Shown: one piece after another, positions 1 through 10,600 of the stretch
How the letters are laid out: every line of letters starts with the position of its first letter
How positions within the stretch are numbered: the stretch's first letter is position 1
Assembly (NCBI RefSeq): GCF_902635505.1
Contig: NC_045430.1
Coordinates: 272,267,681-272,331,680 of the forward strand
DNA length: 64,000 nucleotides
Direction of reading: 5' to 3'
DNA from: Sarcophilus harrisii
Lineage: Eukaryota; Chordata; Mammalia; Dasyuromorphia; Dasyuridae
Program-made: the position numbers and the translations under genes
The notes under the pieces: model-generated
Told to the model about the DNA's origin: nothing
Database searches by the model: none
The model's input: only the letters and a program-made list of their open reading frames with translations

Positions 1-3000
1 AATTAAAATCAGACCGAGGCAGACTTCCCAGCGTCCGTCATCACCCCTGGTGCACGGATATAGCGAGTGTTCTTGTTCGAAGAGTGAAAACCCGTTTGCA
101 GGATTTAATGCTCCTGCTTTGAGTGTGTTGCGAGGCTTGGTTCTCTCTCGGGGGAGGAGGGGAGGCTATATTTGGAGATAAGGTCAAAGCAAAACAACCC
201 CCCCTGGATTACAAAATGCTCCCTAATGCTTGAGGCCCGTTTCGTTTTTGTACCGATTTCTCTCCGGGTTTTTAATGATCGTTATTGTTATCATAAGTAA
301 CAGCTTTACAAAAACCCCTTAATTTGTCCATCTCTTCTTTGCTTATTACTATAAATCGAGTGTTGCAGATACCAGGAAAGCATGAATGAGTTTTCGTTCC
401 AGCCCTCTCCATGGTTCTTTTTGGGGGGAGAAGTGGAAAGGAAGAAATTGGTTCCACTTTTCCTTTCAGAATAGAAATGGAGATCAAGGAGTATTCTTCC
501 TCCTTCCTCCTATCCTCTTCTTTTTCTCCTTTCCTCTTCTCTCCTTCCTTCTTTCGCTCTCCCTCCTATCTCTTTCCCCCTCTCCTCTTCATTTTCAATA
601 TAAAACACTCTATGGAACACGCAAATGGGGCCACCTCGAGAATCCACTTGGCAAAAATGGAGGGAGGGATCTTTTGCCTCCAGAGCTCCACGGTCCCTTG
701 ATCTGAAGTGGGGTGGGGTTACTGGCTCTCTCCAGGAGGGCTGGGGCTTACTAACTTTAGGAAGAGAAGGGCGGGCAGTAGCTGGGAGAACAGGAGCCCA
801 GCGAAGACCGTAAAAGGCCCCCTGACTCCCAAAGTGACACCGCCACATGCCTTGGCAGCCTGCAGGCCAGGAGCTCTTAACCTTTCCAAGTGGCTGGAAC
901 ATACCAGATCCTCTGGGGAGGAACGAGATCTCCCCAGTAACTCCCAGCTGTTCTACCCCGTCCCTAAAAACTTAGAATAGAAGGTTAATCCCCCGAGGGT
1001 GAGGGGGGCAGATTTCCACTGACCCCAGTCTCCCAAAGCCTTCTTCCTGTATTGTGGCCTGTGATTAGTTAGGAACTCTTAACAGTCAGGTTCCCTTTAT
1101 ACATGTGGCCAGAATCCACGTCCCTACCACCCCAGCCTCGTCAGAGCTGACCCTCTGACACAATTCGAAAATATCTGCCCGAGTTATATTCTTCCTTTTA
1201 TCACAAGTTGTGGCAGCCTCCATCCATATTCAAGAGGCCCTTTCTCCTTTCCCTTTCTGTCCTCTTTTCCTTTCTTTCCTCCTTCTCTTTTTCCCTTCCT
1301 GCTCCTAAGCTTAGAGGAGCTTCTGCCCTACTCCTTGACCAGCTCACTTTTCAAGGCCCCTGAGCTCGGGCATTCAGTCTCCCATAAGTTCCCTCTGTCT
1401 TTCTAGGAGGACTTTGCCAGCCTAAGCCCTCCAGTTCTAGTCTTGACTTCTTGAATAGACCGAGGCTAGGAGAGCCCTAACTGCAAAGAATTTAACTATT
1501 ATCCCCTCCCTTGGTAACTCCATGAAAATCCCAGTCCAACCATTGTCCCAATTCTATTCATTACAAGAGTTTCTTGGGGTTTGGTTTTTGTGTTTTTTTA
1601 AACATCTTGTAAAGGTGGTTGGGACCATTTACAGTGTAGGCGACACAGCGTTCTTGTCGATTCCAGCTAATTATCTCCAGATTTTTTTTTTCTTGGAAGA
1701 AGTGGAGTTTTCACCAACAACAACCAGAGCATTTGCAAACCCTAAACATCTTGAATCCATAATTACAACCTGCAGACAGACTAGACAATAAAACATTGGG
1801 GCCTGAGATTTGGGGAAGCCTTCTGGGATAGGGCCTGGAATAAATAAATAAAAAATTTTGTCTCCATTGATCTAATTGCACGGTTGGTTATTTTTAAAAT
1901 GAAGGTGCCTCCTTGCCTCCAAGAAACCACCCTCCCCCTACACAAACATCTACCCATCCACCAGTCCTGAACTTTCCCGAGTCCTGGGGCCCAGGCTGAG
2001 CTAGGCTCTCTTAGAGAAATCAGAGAGGAGAGAAGAAGAAAAAGCGAAGGGGGGAAATTATATATGATATTGTAAACACTTTTGTTTAAGAAGTCTGTGC
2101 TGTAGATTATTTATTTTTATACATTCTATTAAAAACAAAATCATAAATCAAAATTATAAGGAACCCAAATGGAGGGCAAGGAACCCTGGAGTAAAAAAGT
2201 GCTTTCCCCTGACCCACATTGAACCTGGGAGCCCAGTAGAATGGCTATTATGCTTCTCCTTCTTGGTTTTACTTCTATAGAAAATTCACACACACACACA
2301 CACACACACCTTTAAAAAAATTATGCCTTTTGTTTTATATTACAGTACAGTGATATCTAGGAATCCCCACACAATAATCTTTAATCTTCCCTTATGAAGA
2401 AAAATAAGGAAAAAAAATCATTCAATCAAAAAAACATTTATTAATCATTTTGCATAAGCTCCAGAGAGATATCCATTCTGATGATCTTTACAATAACCAG
2501 CCTAAATCATCTCAATTCATTGCTGGGAGGAGGCTAGTATTAGCTATCCTCCGGATCATTATTCTTTTCCCCTTTTATTCAGACTTCCTTTTTCTGATTT
2601 TTTTTTATTCATAGTTCCATTGTTTTTCCCAAATCTTCAGGCGGACCCTAAACTGTAGAATTTCTATAATATCAGCCCCTAGAAATCAACATACAAGTAC
2701 AGAACATAAAGACTGTGTCTCAGTACTCAGCACACAGATAAAAGAATGTAACACTTCCTAAAAGGAAACAGAGAACAATCAGGAAAGAACTCCAGAAAAG
2801 AAGTATCTTCTCTTAGATGAAGCGAAGTTAAGTAGACCAGCCTCAGGCCTTTCATTAATGTAAGCTAGAAATTTGGGGTTTCCTGAAATTCAACATTTAT
2901 TTTCATTTTGTTTCCCAATGCAACAACAGTGACTTCTTGTGCCTGGGGATCCTTGGGATTTTGTTTGTTTGTTTTGGGGATGCTATATTTCTTTTCTCTT

Positions 3001-3010
3001 TTTAAATTAA
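1..3010. other. Noncoding DNA, distal EVX1-HOXA13 interval
   Basis: No convincing exon is seen on either strand; the open frames are short and low-complexity. It holds a pyrimidine-rich stretch (about 498-592) and AT-rich stretches with homeodomain-type cores (around 1660-1800 and 2055-2160). A fragment near 2420-2460 resembles the conserved CATTTATTAA tail of L2/MIR elements. By synteny with other mammals this is part of the interval between EVX1 and HOXA13, but EVX1 itself is not in the window. Confidence 0.6.
2287..2310. repeat. (CA)n microsatellite
   Basis: About 12 uninterrupted CA units followed by an A-rich stretch. Confidence 0.95.
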
Positions 3011-3014
3011 AGTT

Positions 3015-3150
3015 CTTTTTTTTTTTTCAATTGACCAACATTTATTTTCTCTCTTTCCTATTACTCACACCACCAAGAAAAGGAAAAAGAAAACTTTTAC
3101 AATAAATCTGCATGAACAAGTAAAACATTTCCTCACAAAATAGGGGATTC
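3015..3150 (-). mobile_element. LINE 3' end fragment, antisense copy
   Basis: Read on the minus strand this segment aligns by eye with the 3' tail of the L1 copy ending at 9425. Both share, in the same order, the CAATT...ACATTTAT junction, a purine/pyrimidine-rich middle, then a CAATAAAT..GCAT..CAAGTAA block. That makes it a second, older, truncated copy of the same 3' end in the opposite orientation. The match was found within the window, so it does not depend on recalling a library consensus. The family name (marsupial L1) is from memory. Confidence 0.65.
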
Positions 3151-3660
3151 ATACTTCACTTTGGGGTTATTTTTCCAGAATAAACAGAAAGCTCTAATGG
3201 AGAAAAAGGAAAGAGTATGTCAAGACAAGTTTGAGGATATGTCCAGGGTCTTTAAGACTTACCTCATGGTTTATGTAACACTTTTCTTATTTTTTTACTT
3301 ATTTATTTAAGACACATTGCTTTATGGATCATGTTGGGAGAGAAAAATCAGAGCAAAAGGGAAAAATCATGAGAGAGATTTAAAAAACAACAACCAGAAA
3401 AAAGAAATGAACATAGCATATATTGACTTACATTCAATCTCCTTAGTTCTTTTTCTGTATGCAAGTGGCATTTTCTGTCCAAAGTCTATTAAGATTGCTT
3501 TGAATTATGTAAACTTTTCAGCAAATTACCTAAATACGTGATAAATCACAGTCTCAAGGAATAATCATCTGAAAAATGTTAGTCCTCAAAGGTGAATGAG
3601 GAGTAAAAACAAGTGCAGGAAGCAGCTCTAAGCAGGGTGGAAACCCGGTGGTTTAACAAC

Positions 3661-3760
3661 CAACTTATTTTTGAGTATCCTGTATTCCTTAATATAGTAT
3701 GATATAGCACAAGATCATTTAATGTGACATAGCATACATGTCTGATATGCTTTAATAACA
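3661..3760 (-). repeat. AT-rich unidentified repeat, copy A (inverted relative to 5196-5330)
   Basis: The reverse complement aligns with 5196-5330 at roughly 75-80% by eye, including the shared core CTTGTGCTAT followed by TCATACTATATTAA. Family unknown. Confidence 0.6.
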
Positions 3761-3867
3761 TTTTGGTTCACAAAAAACTTGATATTCAATTGCTTCGTTG
3801 ATTAGTTACTTGATATCTAGAAACAGGGAGCAGCCTATTTCAGTGGAATCAAAGGTCCCACAAGAAA

Positions 3868-4040
3868 TTGGATCATATACTTTAACATGTTTAACATGTA
3901 TGAGACTGCCTGCCATCTAGGGGAGAGAGTGGAGGGAAGGAAGGGAAAAGTTGGAACAGAAGTGATTGCAAGGGACAATGTTGAAAAATTACCCATGCAT
4001 ATTTTCTGTCAATAAAAAGCTATAATAAAAAAAAAAAGTC
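3868..4040 (+). mobile_element. L1-type LINE 3' end with A-rich tail
   Basis: The segment runs from TTTAACATGT through CTGCCATCTAGGGGAG and TTACCCATGCATA to AATAAAAAGCTATAAT and a poly(A) tail at about 4024-4037. This closely resembles the 3' terminus of marsupial L1 elements as I remember it. It is a short 5'-truncated copy with no coding capacity, and its 3' end differs from the L1 tail at 9425, so at least two subfamilies are present. Confidence 0.7.
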
Positions 4041-4106
4041 AAGGGAAACGTGGGGAAAAAAAAAAGAAATTGTATTATAACACAAAACAGGGATTTGTCA
4101 TTCACC

Positions 4107-4260
4107 TTCAAGTATTTCTCCCTCTCCTTCTTTCCTTTTCCTTCCCTGCTCTCTTCTCTTCTCTTTTCTCCACTTCTTCTCTGCCTTTGTTCCTCTCCTT
4201 CTCTCTCTTTTTCCACCTCCTTCTCTCTCTCTTTGTCTTTCTTTGTCTCTCTCACCAGCT
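4107..4260. repeat. Pyrimidine-rich (CTTT/CTCC)n tract
   Basis: Nearly pure C/T on the + strand. The open frames over it on both strands (S/F/L-rich, or R/E/K-rich) are compositional artefacts. Confidence 0.85.
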
Positions 4261-4267
4261 GTCCATT

Positions 4268-4440
4268 TATCTATACATATGTACATATCTATATTTTATA
4301 CATATTTTCTTAGGTGTGAATCATGTAAATGTGTATGTATATATTATATATATTCATATATGAAGTCGCATATTCATAGATACACATATAGCTTCCGAAT
4401 TTTCTTCCATATATATGTGCAACATTTTAATACATAAAAG
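4268..4440. repeat. AT-rich (TATA/CATA) low-complexity DNA
   Basis: Alternating TATA and CATA motifs with degenerate ACATAT units; no coding signal. Confidence 0.75.
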
Positions 4441-4459
4441 ACTGAATATTCTTTTTTGT

Positions 4460-4535
4460 GATAATCCAATAAACATTTATTTATGCCCACCAGATACTAT
4501 GCTAAGCACTGAGGGTTACAGTTATTTTAAAAAAA
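4460..4535 (-). mobile_element. L2/MIR-type 3' tail fragment
   Basis: AATAAACATTTATT followed by CAGATACTATGCTAAGCACTG is the reverse complement of the common L2/MIR 3' end (…CAGTGCCTGGCACATAGTAGG…AATAAATGTT). Short and diverged, hence old. Confidence 0.65.
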
Positions 4536-4604
4536 AAGTTCTTGCCTAAAGTTGGGGAAGGCAGCCCTTGAAATTCGAGCCCAGTCCTAACATTCTATAA
4601 AATA

Positions 4605-4745
4605 CTAAATGTAATGTAAGTTGAATGTAAACTCCTTGAAAACAAAAACTGTTCATTTTTGGTTTTGAATCCCCAGCCTCCTACCACAGTGCCTGAAACA
4701 TGGTGCCTAATAAGTGCTTGTGGACTTGAATTAAACTGTGTAGTT
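4605..4745 (+). mobile_element. L2 LINE 3' end
   Basis: TGTAAACTCCTTGAAAAC, then CCCCAGCCTCCTACCACAG, TGCCTGAAACATGG and TAATAAGTGCTTG follow the L2 3' consensus (TGTAAGCTCC…CCCCAGC…CAGTGCCTGGCACATAGTAGG…AATAAATG) in order. Old copy in the + orientation. Confidence 0.7.
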
Positions 4746-5195
4746 CTCAGAAGGCTTGGCAGAAAAATCCCAGCTGCTAGTGCTTCTCACCCTTAACTAC
4801 TTTCTATCTACTTCGTAAACATGTTGTACTTACTTATGTGCATAAGTACCCCGTCACATCTCTCAGCAGAATCTGTTGGGAGCAAGTTTTGTTTGGACTT
4901 TTTTGTTAACTCTCCTTCCAATACCTAACACTATGCCTACCTAGCAGATGATTAACAAAATCTTAGCCAATTAAATGAAAAGATATTATAGGATTACATT
5001 AAATATATACATAGCATACATTTACATAAACATACGCACATAATCCTTACAGTAATAAAACTACAAATTTGGTAAAAAAAATATGAATGCATATATTATA
5101 TCTATGTATGTATGTACGTGTATATATATAATTGATAAACTATATAATTGAGAGTAAATATATATTTAGTAAATCACATATCATTTTGTATTATG

Positions 5196-5330
5196 TTATA
5201 TATTATCTTGTGATCTGCTATATTAGATTATACTATATCACATTATATTATCTTGTGCTATGTCATACTATATTAAAGTATATAGGGTACCCCAAAGTAC
5301 AAGTTAAAACTTTCCCTGAAACTTTTGATG
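5196..5330 (+). repeat. AT-rich unidentified repeat, copy B
   Basis: Homologous to the reverse complement of 3661-3760. It ends in TATAGGGTACCCCAAAGTAC, which could be a decayed DNA-transposon terminus, but no partner terminus was found. Preceded by TATA/TATG microsatellite at about 5095-5160. Confidence 0.5.
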
Positions 5331-5804
5331 CACCTGAATCTCAATGTTGTGTTATATTCTTTTATATTATAATATTGCATGCTATAATAAATGAGTATTC
5401 AGCTTGAGTCAATTTTTAGAAGTGATGCAGAATAAACTTAGTGCTAAAATCAATTCTTAACAAAATGACAGTCAACAAAGGAATGACCTTTTAACAAGTC
5501 TTTGTGTGTTTATCTGCGGATAAATTCTTCCTAAATTAAAAGATGGAGTGAGAATGGAATAGCATAAAGTTACGGCATAATACCACATGGGGAGTTTGAG
5601 GCTGTCAGACAGGGGCCAAAGGAACAATAACTGCACGATTTCTTTAATCATTTTTCAGATTTCCTGTGAAAACGAAAAGGGCTCTGAGTTTCTGCTCTGC
5701 ACACTTCCCTTGCTGTTTATGGTGGGTAAGTGGTCATTAGGTCACATTGTTACTCAAGGTGTCTGTCTGTCTGAACCCAATAGATGGGAAATCCACTTCC
5801 TCAG

Positions 5805-6040
5805 GGCTGCCTCTAATTGAGGCAGTAATTAGGACTCAGTCTAGCTCCAGATAAGAGCCGAGAGGGTGGCAGGACCCTGGGTCACTCTACAAACTGAACC
5901 TTGGACTGTGCATTGTCCCCTAAGAAGCAATGTCAGAGTAAACTCATTTACCACCTGGTCGTCCTTGAGTTCAGCTGATTAAAGTTTAATCCAAGGTGGG
6001 TGCCCAGCCTTGCTGCTGTGTTATTTAAACACAGCAAAGG
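5805..6040. promoter_or_regulatory. Candidate conserved regulatory element with three palindromes
   Basis: Three perfect inverted repeats lie within about 230 bp, each around an AT-rich centre: 5807-5825 (arms CTGCCTC/GAGGCAG around TAATT), 5977-5991 (GATTAAA/TTTAATC around one G) and 6015-6035 (GCTGTGTT/AACACAGC around ATTTA). A second TAATTAG core follows the first palindrome at 5826, and a CAGCTG E-box precedes the second. The position upstream of HOXA13 suits a HOXA13/EVX1 enhancer, but function is inferred. Confidence 0.45.
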
Positions 6041-6504
6041 TCATTTAAAAAAAAAAAAAAAAAAGATTCCAATGGCATGAGCCAGGCAGCCAGGCAGAGC
6101 TGTCTATCCAAGCCCAGGTTTGATTTTGGCCTGACCTCCAGAGGTTCCCTTGAAAAGAAATTGGAAAAGGAAATGGGGAGAGGAGGTTTAGGAAAGAAAA
6201 GAAAGGGGTTTGGTTTCGATAAGTTCCAGACTTCCCAAAGAGGTGGGAGAAGTCCACCATCACCCGAAGGACAGTTCCTTGTAATTATCATTAGCTCGGA
6301 AGACATCTAGTGGGAAGTGGTGGCAACTGCAAGCCCATCATTTGGTCAGACAGGTTGGCCATGACCCTTCCTGGATCCTGAGGAGGGCATGGAGCCCTCT
6401 CTACCATCCTGGAAGTTCTTGTTCTCTCTGGCTTCATTTTCTGAGAATCGTCCCTGATCTTTCCCTTAGGGCCTCCTAAGAACTTCTACCTTCTCCCATA
6501 AGAG

Positions 6505-6735
6505 CTGCTCATTCAATCTAATGAAACATTTATTAAGCACCTACTATATGCCATTTTCCACTGCTGCAGACAGAGGTAAAAATGATGTCTTTCCTGCCTT
6601 GACTCAATCAATCTGCAGCATTTATTAAGTATTTACTGTATGTCAGGTATTGTGCTAGACACTGGAAACAAAAAAAACAGTGAGACAGTCCCTCAAGGAG
6701 ATTGTGTTCTACTGAGGAAAAGAAAATATACACAG
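6505..6735 (-). mobile_element. L2-type LINE, antisense, two nested tails
   Basis: Two antisense L2/MIR-type tails occur: CATTTATTAAGCACCTACTA near 6530 and CATTTATTAAGTATTTACTG near 6620, the latter followed by CAGGTATTGTGCTAGACACTGG and CAGTCCCTCAAGGAG…TTCTACTGAGG. The order matches the reverse complement of the L2 3' region. Two tails suggest one old copy inserted next to or into another. Confidence 0.65.
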
Positions 6736-6739
6736 AATT

Positions 6740-6960
6740 ATTATAATAGAATTTGCTTTATGATTTGCAAAGCATTTTACACATAGTATCTCATTTTACC
6801 ACCACCACAACACTGGAAAGTAGATGCTATTATTATTATTCCCATTTTACAAAGGAACTTACTAAGTCAGGAAAAAGTGAAGTTTACTTGCCCAGAGTCA
6901 CACAGTTAGTGTCTGAGGCACGATACAAATTCATATCATCCCGACTCTAATACAATATAA
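6740..6960 (-). mobile_element. THER1/MIR SINE
   Basis: Matches the reverse complement of the MIR/THER1 core in order: GCAAAGCATTTTACACATAG, TATCTCATTTTA, a run of ATTATT, CCCATTTTACA, then AAGTTTACTTGCCCAGAGTC, ACACAGTTAG and the degenerate CGATACAAATTC stretch. About 220 bp, close to full length, and diverged. Confidence 0.8.
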
Positions 6961-6964
6961 TTCA

Positions 6965-7200
6965 ATGGGAAGGCCCTAGCAATTCAGGAAAGGGCTCCTT
7001 TAGGAGATACCACCTCAGGAAACTTATATTTTACTAGGAGCAGGAAGAAACACAACATTTACACAAATGAATAAATGGCAAATATTAGCTTGTGAATAGA
7101 AAGTCATTTAAAGAGGAATGGGAGGGCACATGCATAACAGCTGGGGTGGAGATCAGGCAGGGCCTCCTGGAGGAGAAGGTGGTACCTTGCTTTAACTTTG
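6965..7200 (-). mobile_element. L2-type LINE body fragment
   Basis: ATATTTTACTAGGAGCAGG and GGAATGGGAGGGC…AGGGCCTCCTGGAGGAG resemble the antisense L2 stretch that follows the tail at 6620. It may therefore continue that element, with the MIR at 6740-6960 inserted between. Confidence 0.45.
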
Positions 7201-8055
7201 TTTCAGTGGAAATCCTCCAAGGGCCTCCATTCCTTTCCCTTCCATCTGTTGGTCTTGACCAATTTTTGTCCCTCTGGCACAGGCTCTTGGCATCCAGAAG
7301 GGAATGTTTCTGGTGCATTCTTAGACTGGTTCCCTAGATCTTAGCTGAGATAAGTTTAGTCAAGACAAGACACAAAGTAGTGGTCAATAGAAAGAGTTCA
7401 GGGTCCCCTTTGTATGACAAATAATGTCGCTTCTCCTGACTGCTATTTGTGATGACTGGGAATGGACATCATGCTATCAGGCTCCAGAGTGATTCTCGGA
7501 TGGTTTTGCTGTCAAAGCAACAATCAAAGACTTCTTAATTCCATGTACCTTCCCATCAACATCATATCCAATTTCTTTAGGAATATAATTGAGAATTTAA
7601 GATAAACTTTTAAAAAATATGTAGGGAAATAGTGGGGACTCTAAACTTCTCAATAGCTAGCCAAGTCCTCATCTCACCAAGATGGAGGTTCCAGGTTCAG
7701 ACTCATTTGACTTATGATCTCAAACTCTAGCATATCTCTTGAAATCAACAAGAGCCTCTCCAAAACTAGTTCTCCTCTAAGTCATAAGGTTTGTTCTGGG
7801 CCCGACTGAAGGAGATTTAGAGAGTGGCGCTTCCCTGACCACCCCCCTCCCCTCAAAAAAATTTAAATGGACTTAGATCAGAACTCCTCCCCAACTCTGT
7901 CTGGTCAAACAAGGAACATAAAACAGGGAGCAGCCAAATTAATGCAGGATCATAACCTAAGAGTCTGTCTCTCCCTGTGGACTTCCCCTCCTTTCTTACC
8001 AGTTTAATCAGGACAGGTGAGACATTATGATTAACATTTCTTGGCAGCAGTATGT
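7200..8055. other. Noncoding, no identifiable element
   Basis: Mixed-composition DNA without a convincing exon, repeat or conserved-looking block. A possible CTCF-like GAGAGTGGCGCTT near 7825 lacks the right spacing. Confidence 0.5.
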
Positions 8056-8059
8056 AATA

Positions 8060-8290
8060 AATGCTACATTAAAATCCACTCACATTGCACCTTCTTCAAA
8101 ATACAGTTCAGCTCCTGTTCCTGCATGACACCTTTGACCTTCCCAGGTAATAATATTCTCTCCCTCTTACTTGTACTTTGTAACATTTTGTATTGTATTT
8201 GTTCCTTTTGCATTTTTTCCCTCCTCCCATAAAATGTAAGCTTTGAGCACAGTGAATTTTTTTATCCCCAATATTTAGCACATAAATAAT
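8060..8290 (+). mobile_element. L2 LINE 3' region
   Basis: It follows the L2 3' order: CAGCTCCTGTTCCTGCATGA, a CCTTTGACCTTCCC stretch, TCCCTCTTACTTGTAC, then AAAATGTAAGCTTTGAGC and a terminal ATCCCCAATATTTAGCACAT…AATAAAA. Diverged old copy. Confidence 0.6.
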
Positions 8291-8599
8291 ATTAATAAAA
8301 TTGAAAATAATCCTAGATTTGTGACATATAAATGTTGTGGTTATTCATCACCTAATAATTAACTCGACCCATTATGTTATGCATACATATTCCTAAAAAT
8401 ATATCATCCAGAAGAATGTGCCATATTGCTAAGGTTCCATCCCATTCTAAATTCCATGACCTTAGGAGATTACATAAAAAGCTGATATCTTTTTTTAACA
8501 TCACAGTGTTAAAGCTGAAGAATTATGAATCTTGAAAATTCAATATCTTAGAACACTTGAGAAGACAGATGTCCCAAAGGGCAATATAAAGATGAATTA

Positions 8600-9425
8600 T
8601 GTTTCCCAGTTGGTCAAAGAATAAGCAGTTTTCAGGGGAAGAAATCCAAGCTGTCAATAGTCATATGAAGATTCTTCTAGAACACTAATAATTGCAGAAA
8701 TGCAAATTAAGTAGCTTTCATGTTCTACCTCATACCCAGCAGATTGACAGAGTTCACTAAAAATTGAAATAATACTTATTAGAAGGGTTGGCTTGGGCTA
8801 ATAAGCCTGGTAACAAAGTGGTGGTGGAGTTGTGAATTGACCTTTCCAGAAAGCAACTTGGAACTATACCTCAAAGGTATAAAAGTCTTCATATCCTTTG
8901 ACCCAACAATACGATGAATGGATTTATACCCCAAAGGACCCATATGTACAGTATCTCTTTTTGTACTGTCAAAAATTGGAAACTAAGGGAGTGTCAATCG
9001 ATTGGAAATGGGTTAAATAAAATATGAAATATTTGTCATATCATAAGATGATAAAATCTATGGCTTCAGAGGTTTATATGAACTAGTAGAAGAACCAAAA
9101 GAAAAACAGATACTCTAACAACAAAACTGTGCAAACATGCAGATATACAAAAGCCACAGAAGACTTAAGAACTTGAACCACAGAGCTATACAAAGAACAG
9201 GTGATTGAAGAATGGGGTCCTCTTCAGGAGAGAGAGGAGATAACCTCAATATGTAGAATGAAATGTACATTGTTAGACATGGAAGACATGAGAAAATATG
9301 TTACTTGAGTATGCATATTTATTGCCAAGCTTTTTCCCTCCCTCTTCTTTTCTAGTAGGGGAGGGAAAGGGAGAGAGGGAAGATAAATGTTTTCTAATTG
9401 AAACAAATTAATAATAAAAAGAAAG
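8600..9425 (+). mobile_element. L1 LINE, 3' part (end of ORF2 plus 3'UTR)
   Basis: The first half follows the C-terminal region of mammalian L1 ORF2 in order: TTGGTCAAAGAATAAGCAG…TTTTCAG, AGTCATATGAAG, AGAAATGCAAATTAAG, CTACCTCATACCCAGCAGAT, GGTGGAGTTGTGAATTGAC, GCAACTTGGAACTATACCTC, CCTTTGACCCAACAATAC and AAAATTGGAAACTAAG…GTCAATCGATTGG. The second half is a marsupial-looking 3'UTR ending in AATAATAAAAAG. It is 5'-truncated with no long open frame left, so it is inactive. It is the last recognisable transposon before the repeat-poor Hox cluster. Confidence 0.8.
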
Positions 9426-9429
9426 ATGA

Positions 9430-10600
9430 AGGGTAGGAGCCAGTTGGTTTTAGCTCACTAATCATTATGATTTCCTCCTGAGAATTAGAAAATGATACGG
9501 TAGAGAATTAGAAAATGTATGGTGGAGTCGTGTATCCAGAGTAACTGGTAGACAGCCAACATGCTACTCTAAGTATTAAAGAGAAGAAGAGAGACAGAGA
9601 TAGAGACAGAAAGATGCCAGCAGGTAGATTGGATTCTTTGTGGAGACTTTTAGAAAATCCATGTGTAAGAACAACATAGCACAGAATGAGAAGACATGGA
9701 TGTACCTTTGTTGGAACAGAGGATATCCACACAGATGGTATCATGAACTCATTGTTCAGTCTAAGGACTATATGACATCAAACATCATTGGTGAAATCCT
9801 TGGGTCACCAAGTTAATTGTCTTAATATTAGTGACATGCCACCCAGAAGTTGTGATCCCCAAGGGATGCCAATGTATAAGATGGAAGAACACTTGATCCA
9901 GGTTTGACCTACTCCATGGGGCTGAGGGGAGTGGAGATAACCTTTCTCATTAGCTTCCCATTTAAAGGCCATAGGTCATCTTCAGAGATGTTTACCCAAA
10001 AGTCAATTCCTCCTTCATTTAACTCCCCTATTGAGTTGAACTGGAAATATGGAAATTAAATAGTATTCTCACCCTACTCCAGCTCTTCAGACTTCATTCT
10101 CTGTTGCCATTGCAATCCAAATGTTGTCAGGATCAGGATGTCTCTCCAGGAGTGTGGCCATCTTCAATCATTCCACCTGAAAGCCCTTGTTCTAACGGCA
10201 GGAAATATCCTGGAAAGTCTTTTGGTTCAAAGACTCCAAAGGGTGGCAACAGCTAAGCAGCTGAGTGAGTTGAGATAGGTCAGGATGTGCAAGGATCCTG
10301 ATGTGCCAAGGCCCTCATCAGTCTCACTCAGTTTCTAAGGTTGCTAAATCCTAGTGTTCATGGGCACAGAGCCTAGCATTTCTCTGGGAGTCACAGCCAA
10401 GGGCATGGTGCTGAGCAGAAGGGCAAAAGTGAATAGAACTCAGAGACTTGTAGAAGTAGGGGAGGGCAAAAAGCTGAGAGCTTAATTCTCCTGTCCCCAC
10501 TGTCCAGCCTGGAACTGCTAACCATAGATTGAAATGAATACCCCTCCACACAAACTTCCCACCCTCCCCTTGCATTATGGTCGGAGCTGTTTTTACCTCT
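9430..10600. other. Noncoding, transition into the repeat-poor cluster
   Basis: No exon or known repeat recognised. GAGAATTAGAAAATG occurs twice (about 9479 and 9504). The region marks the switch from LINE/SINE-rich DNA to DNA almost free of interspersed repeats. Confidence 0.5.

Noticed and set aside
9430-9780. Possible retroviral or other transposon fragment after the L1
   Set aside because: No terminal repeats, coding motifs or known consensus could be recognised.
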